Shown: positions 63,105-64,000 of the stretch, piece after piece
How the letters are laid out: every line of letters begins with the position of its first letter
Numbering within the stretch: the first letter of the stretch is position 1
Source: Mycolicibacterium sp. BiH015
GTDB lineage: Bacteria; Actinomycetota; Actinomycetes; Mycobacteriales; Mycobacteriaceae
Length of the DNA stretch: 64,000 bases
Assembly (NCBI RefSeq): GCF_027706845.1
Contig: NZ_JAQGCZ010000010.1
Location: 124,001-188,000 of the forward strand
Reading direction: 5' to 3'
Notes under the pieces: generated by a model
Database searches by the model: none
Seen by the model: the letters and a program-made list of their open reading frames with translations, nothing else
Told to the model about the DNA's origin: nothing
Position numbers and translations under genes: made by a program

Positions 63105-63984
63105 CTACTACCACCCCGACTTGAGAAGTATTGCGCGGGTGCTTCCCCGGTCGCCGTTCAACCACGTGACGCTGCCGGCGATGCGTCACCTGACCCGATT
63201 GGCGCCGTCCCCGCGCGAGGGTGTCGAGGTCCTCACAATCACACCGAGCGCCGGGATCAGGCTCCACCGGCCCGAGCGTGAGTGCGCCCACGGGGGTGCA
63301 TTGCTCTGGATCCACGGCGGCGGATACGTCATCGGAACGGCAGCCCAGGACGACTCGCTGTGCCGCCGGTTCGTTCGGCAGTTGGGCGTACCGGTCGCCT
63401 CAGTGGACTACCGACTTGCTCCGAAGCATCCCTATCCAGCCGCGCTGGAGGACTGCTATGCCGGGCTGACATGGTTGGCGCGATTGCCTGGCGTGGATCC
63501 CGACCGGATCGCGATCGGCGGCGCTAGCGCGGGTGGCGGTCTTGCGGCTGCGCTGGCACTGCTCGCGCGGGATCGCCGCGAAGTGACACCCTTGTTCCAA
63601 TTGCTCGTCTATCCCATGGTCGACGATCGCCCATCGAGTCGCCCGGGCCTTGAGAGTCCGCACTACCGGTTGTGGAGCGAAAAGAGCGATCGGCTGGGAT
63701 GGCAGGCCTACCTGAAAGGTGCCGATCGCCAGTCTGCGGTACCGGCGCGACGCGACGACCTGTCCCACCTTGCTCCAGCGTGGATCGGGGTGGGAACGGT
63801 GGATCCGCTCTACGGTCAGGACGTGGATTATGCGCACAGGTTGCGCGAGGCTGGTGTGAGCTGTGAGCTCGACGTCGTCGAAGGAGCCTTCCACGGATTC
63901 GACATCATCGCCTCCAGAACGCCAGTGGCACAGCGCTTCTTCGGGCGGCAGTGTGCTGCGTTACAGGCAGCATTTGGCGGTTGA
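63085..63984 (+). CDS. Alpha/beta hydrolase of the HSL lipase/esterase family
   Basis: A 299-residue esterase with LLWIHGGGYVIG (HGGG oxyanion hole), Ser in IGGASAGGGL (GxSAG), Asp in VGTVDPLYGQ and His in GAFHGFDII, the full HSL triad. Start GTG 63085 lies inside the SDR end, showing tight coupling. No signal peptide. It is probably cytosolic and acts on a short-chain ester product of the P450/SDR pathway. Confidence 0.92.
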   Translation: MSRIRSDYYHPDLRSIARVLPRSPFNHVTLPAMRHLTRLAPSPREGVEVLTITPSAGIRLHRPERECAHGGALLWIHGGGYVIGTAAQDDSLCRRFVRQLGVPVASVDYRLAPKHPYPAALEDCYAGLTWLARLPGVDPDRIAIGGASAGGGLAAALALLARDRREVTPLFQLLVYPMVDDRPSSRPGLESPHYRLWSEKSDRLGWQAYLKGADRQSAVPARRDDLSHLAPAWIGVGTVDPLYGQDVDYAHRLREAGVSCELDVVEGAFHGFDIIASRTPVAQRFFGRQCAALQAAFGG

Positions 63985-63985
63985 T

Positions 63986-64000
63986 ATGTCCTTGGGGGAA
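63986..64000 (+). CDS. Start of a further gene in the P450 unit (partial)
   Basis: ATG 63986 lies one base after the lipase stop (TGATATG), as expected for a coupled gene, and reads MSLGE to the window edge. Too little sequence for identification. Confidence 0.3.

Overview
The window is high-GC actinobacterial chromosome and almost certainly comes from a Mycolicibacterium-type (rapidly growing) mycobacterium. The evidence is a single-chain type I fatty acid synthase followed by AcpS, an LdtMt2-type L,D-transpeptidase lipoprotein, the mycolate-motif reductase CmrA, and a leucine/itaconate catabolic operon. The order fas, acpS, M20 peptidase, bcp, DUF3618, ldtB ... orn, HerA-like ATPase, cmrA, MFS, MmpS-like, bkaR, accD1-accA1-fadE19-MaoC-citE mirrors the known M. 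tuberculosis backbone (Rv2524c down to Rv2498c). It is interrupted here by blocks that the M. tuberculosis order lacks. No insertion sequence, phage gene, integrase, rRNA or CRISPR array was seen.

Layout. 1-5200: the end of a Mce-associated-like protein, two convergent IspD-family genes (one apparently without the catalytic loop), an LtrA membrane protein, and an MFS transporter divergent from a MerR regulator. 5200-15.7 kb: a long fas leader, the 3090-residue FAS I and AcpS. 15.7-22.4 kb: an FNT channel, an M20 peptidase, Bcp, several small proteins, tRNA-Lys, LdtB and an NTF2-like protein. 22.4-30.8 kb: a lipid-metabolism block (WS/DGAT acyltransferase, acyl-CoA ligase, NTF2-like protein, two SDRs, HSL-type hydrolase, PucR regulator) bounded by a 24-bp direct repeat of the tRNA-His 3' end. 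30.8-38.2 kb: tRNA-His, orn, HerA-like ATPase, cmrA, MFS, MmpS-like protein and an S9 peptidase. 38.2-38.7 kb: two tiny membrane proteins behind a consensus SigF promoter. 38.6-45.4 kb: bkaR and the branched-chain acyl-CoA operon, with two tandem operators between them. 45.4-54.9 kb: mixed catabolic and regulatory genes (crotonase, acyl-CoA-dehydrogenase-like pair, IclR, secreted histidine phosphatase, thioesterase, methyltransferase, dienelactone hydrolase, TetR with a four-heptamer operator, alpha/beta hydrolase). 54.9-60.1 kb: a divergent glycan cluster (GT2, GT4-like, WcbI-like; GT-B, methyltransferase). 60.1-64 kb: TetR, cytochrome P450, SDR and HSL hydrolase, running off the window.

How the genes work together. 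FAS I, AcpS and CmrA belong to fatty and mycolic acid synthesis, and LdtB to 3-3 peptidoglycan crosslinking. The accD1-citE operon handles the isovaleryl/3-methylcrotonyl-CoA steps of leucine breakdown and probably itaconyl/citramalyl-CoA. The two HSL/SDR modules look like fatty-acid or wax-ester modification units. The glycan cluster is the best candidate here for an undescribed surface-polysaccharide system.
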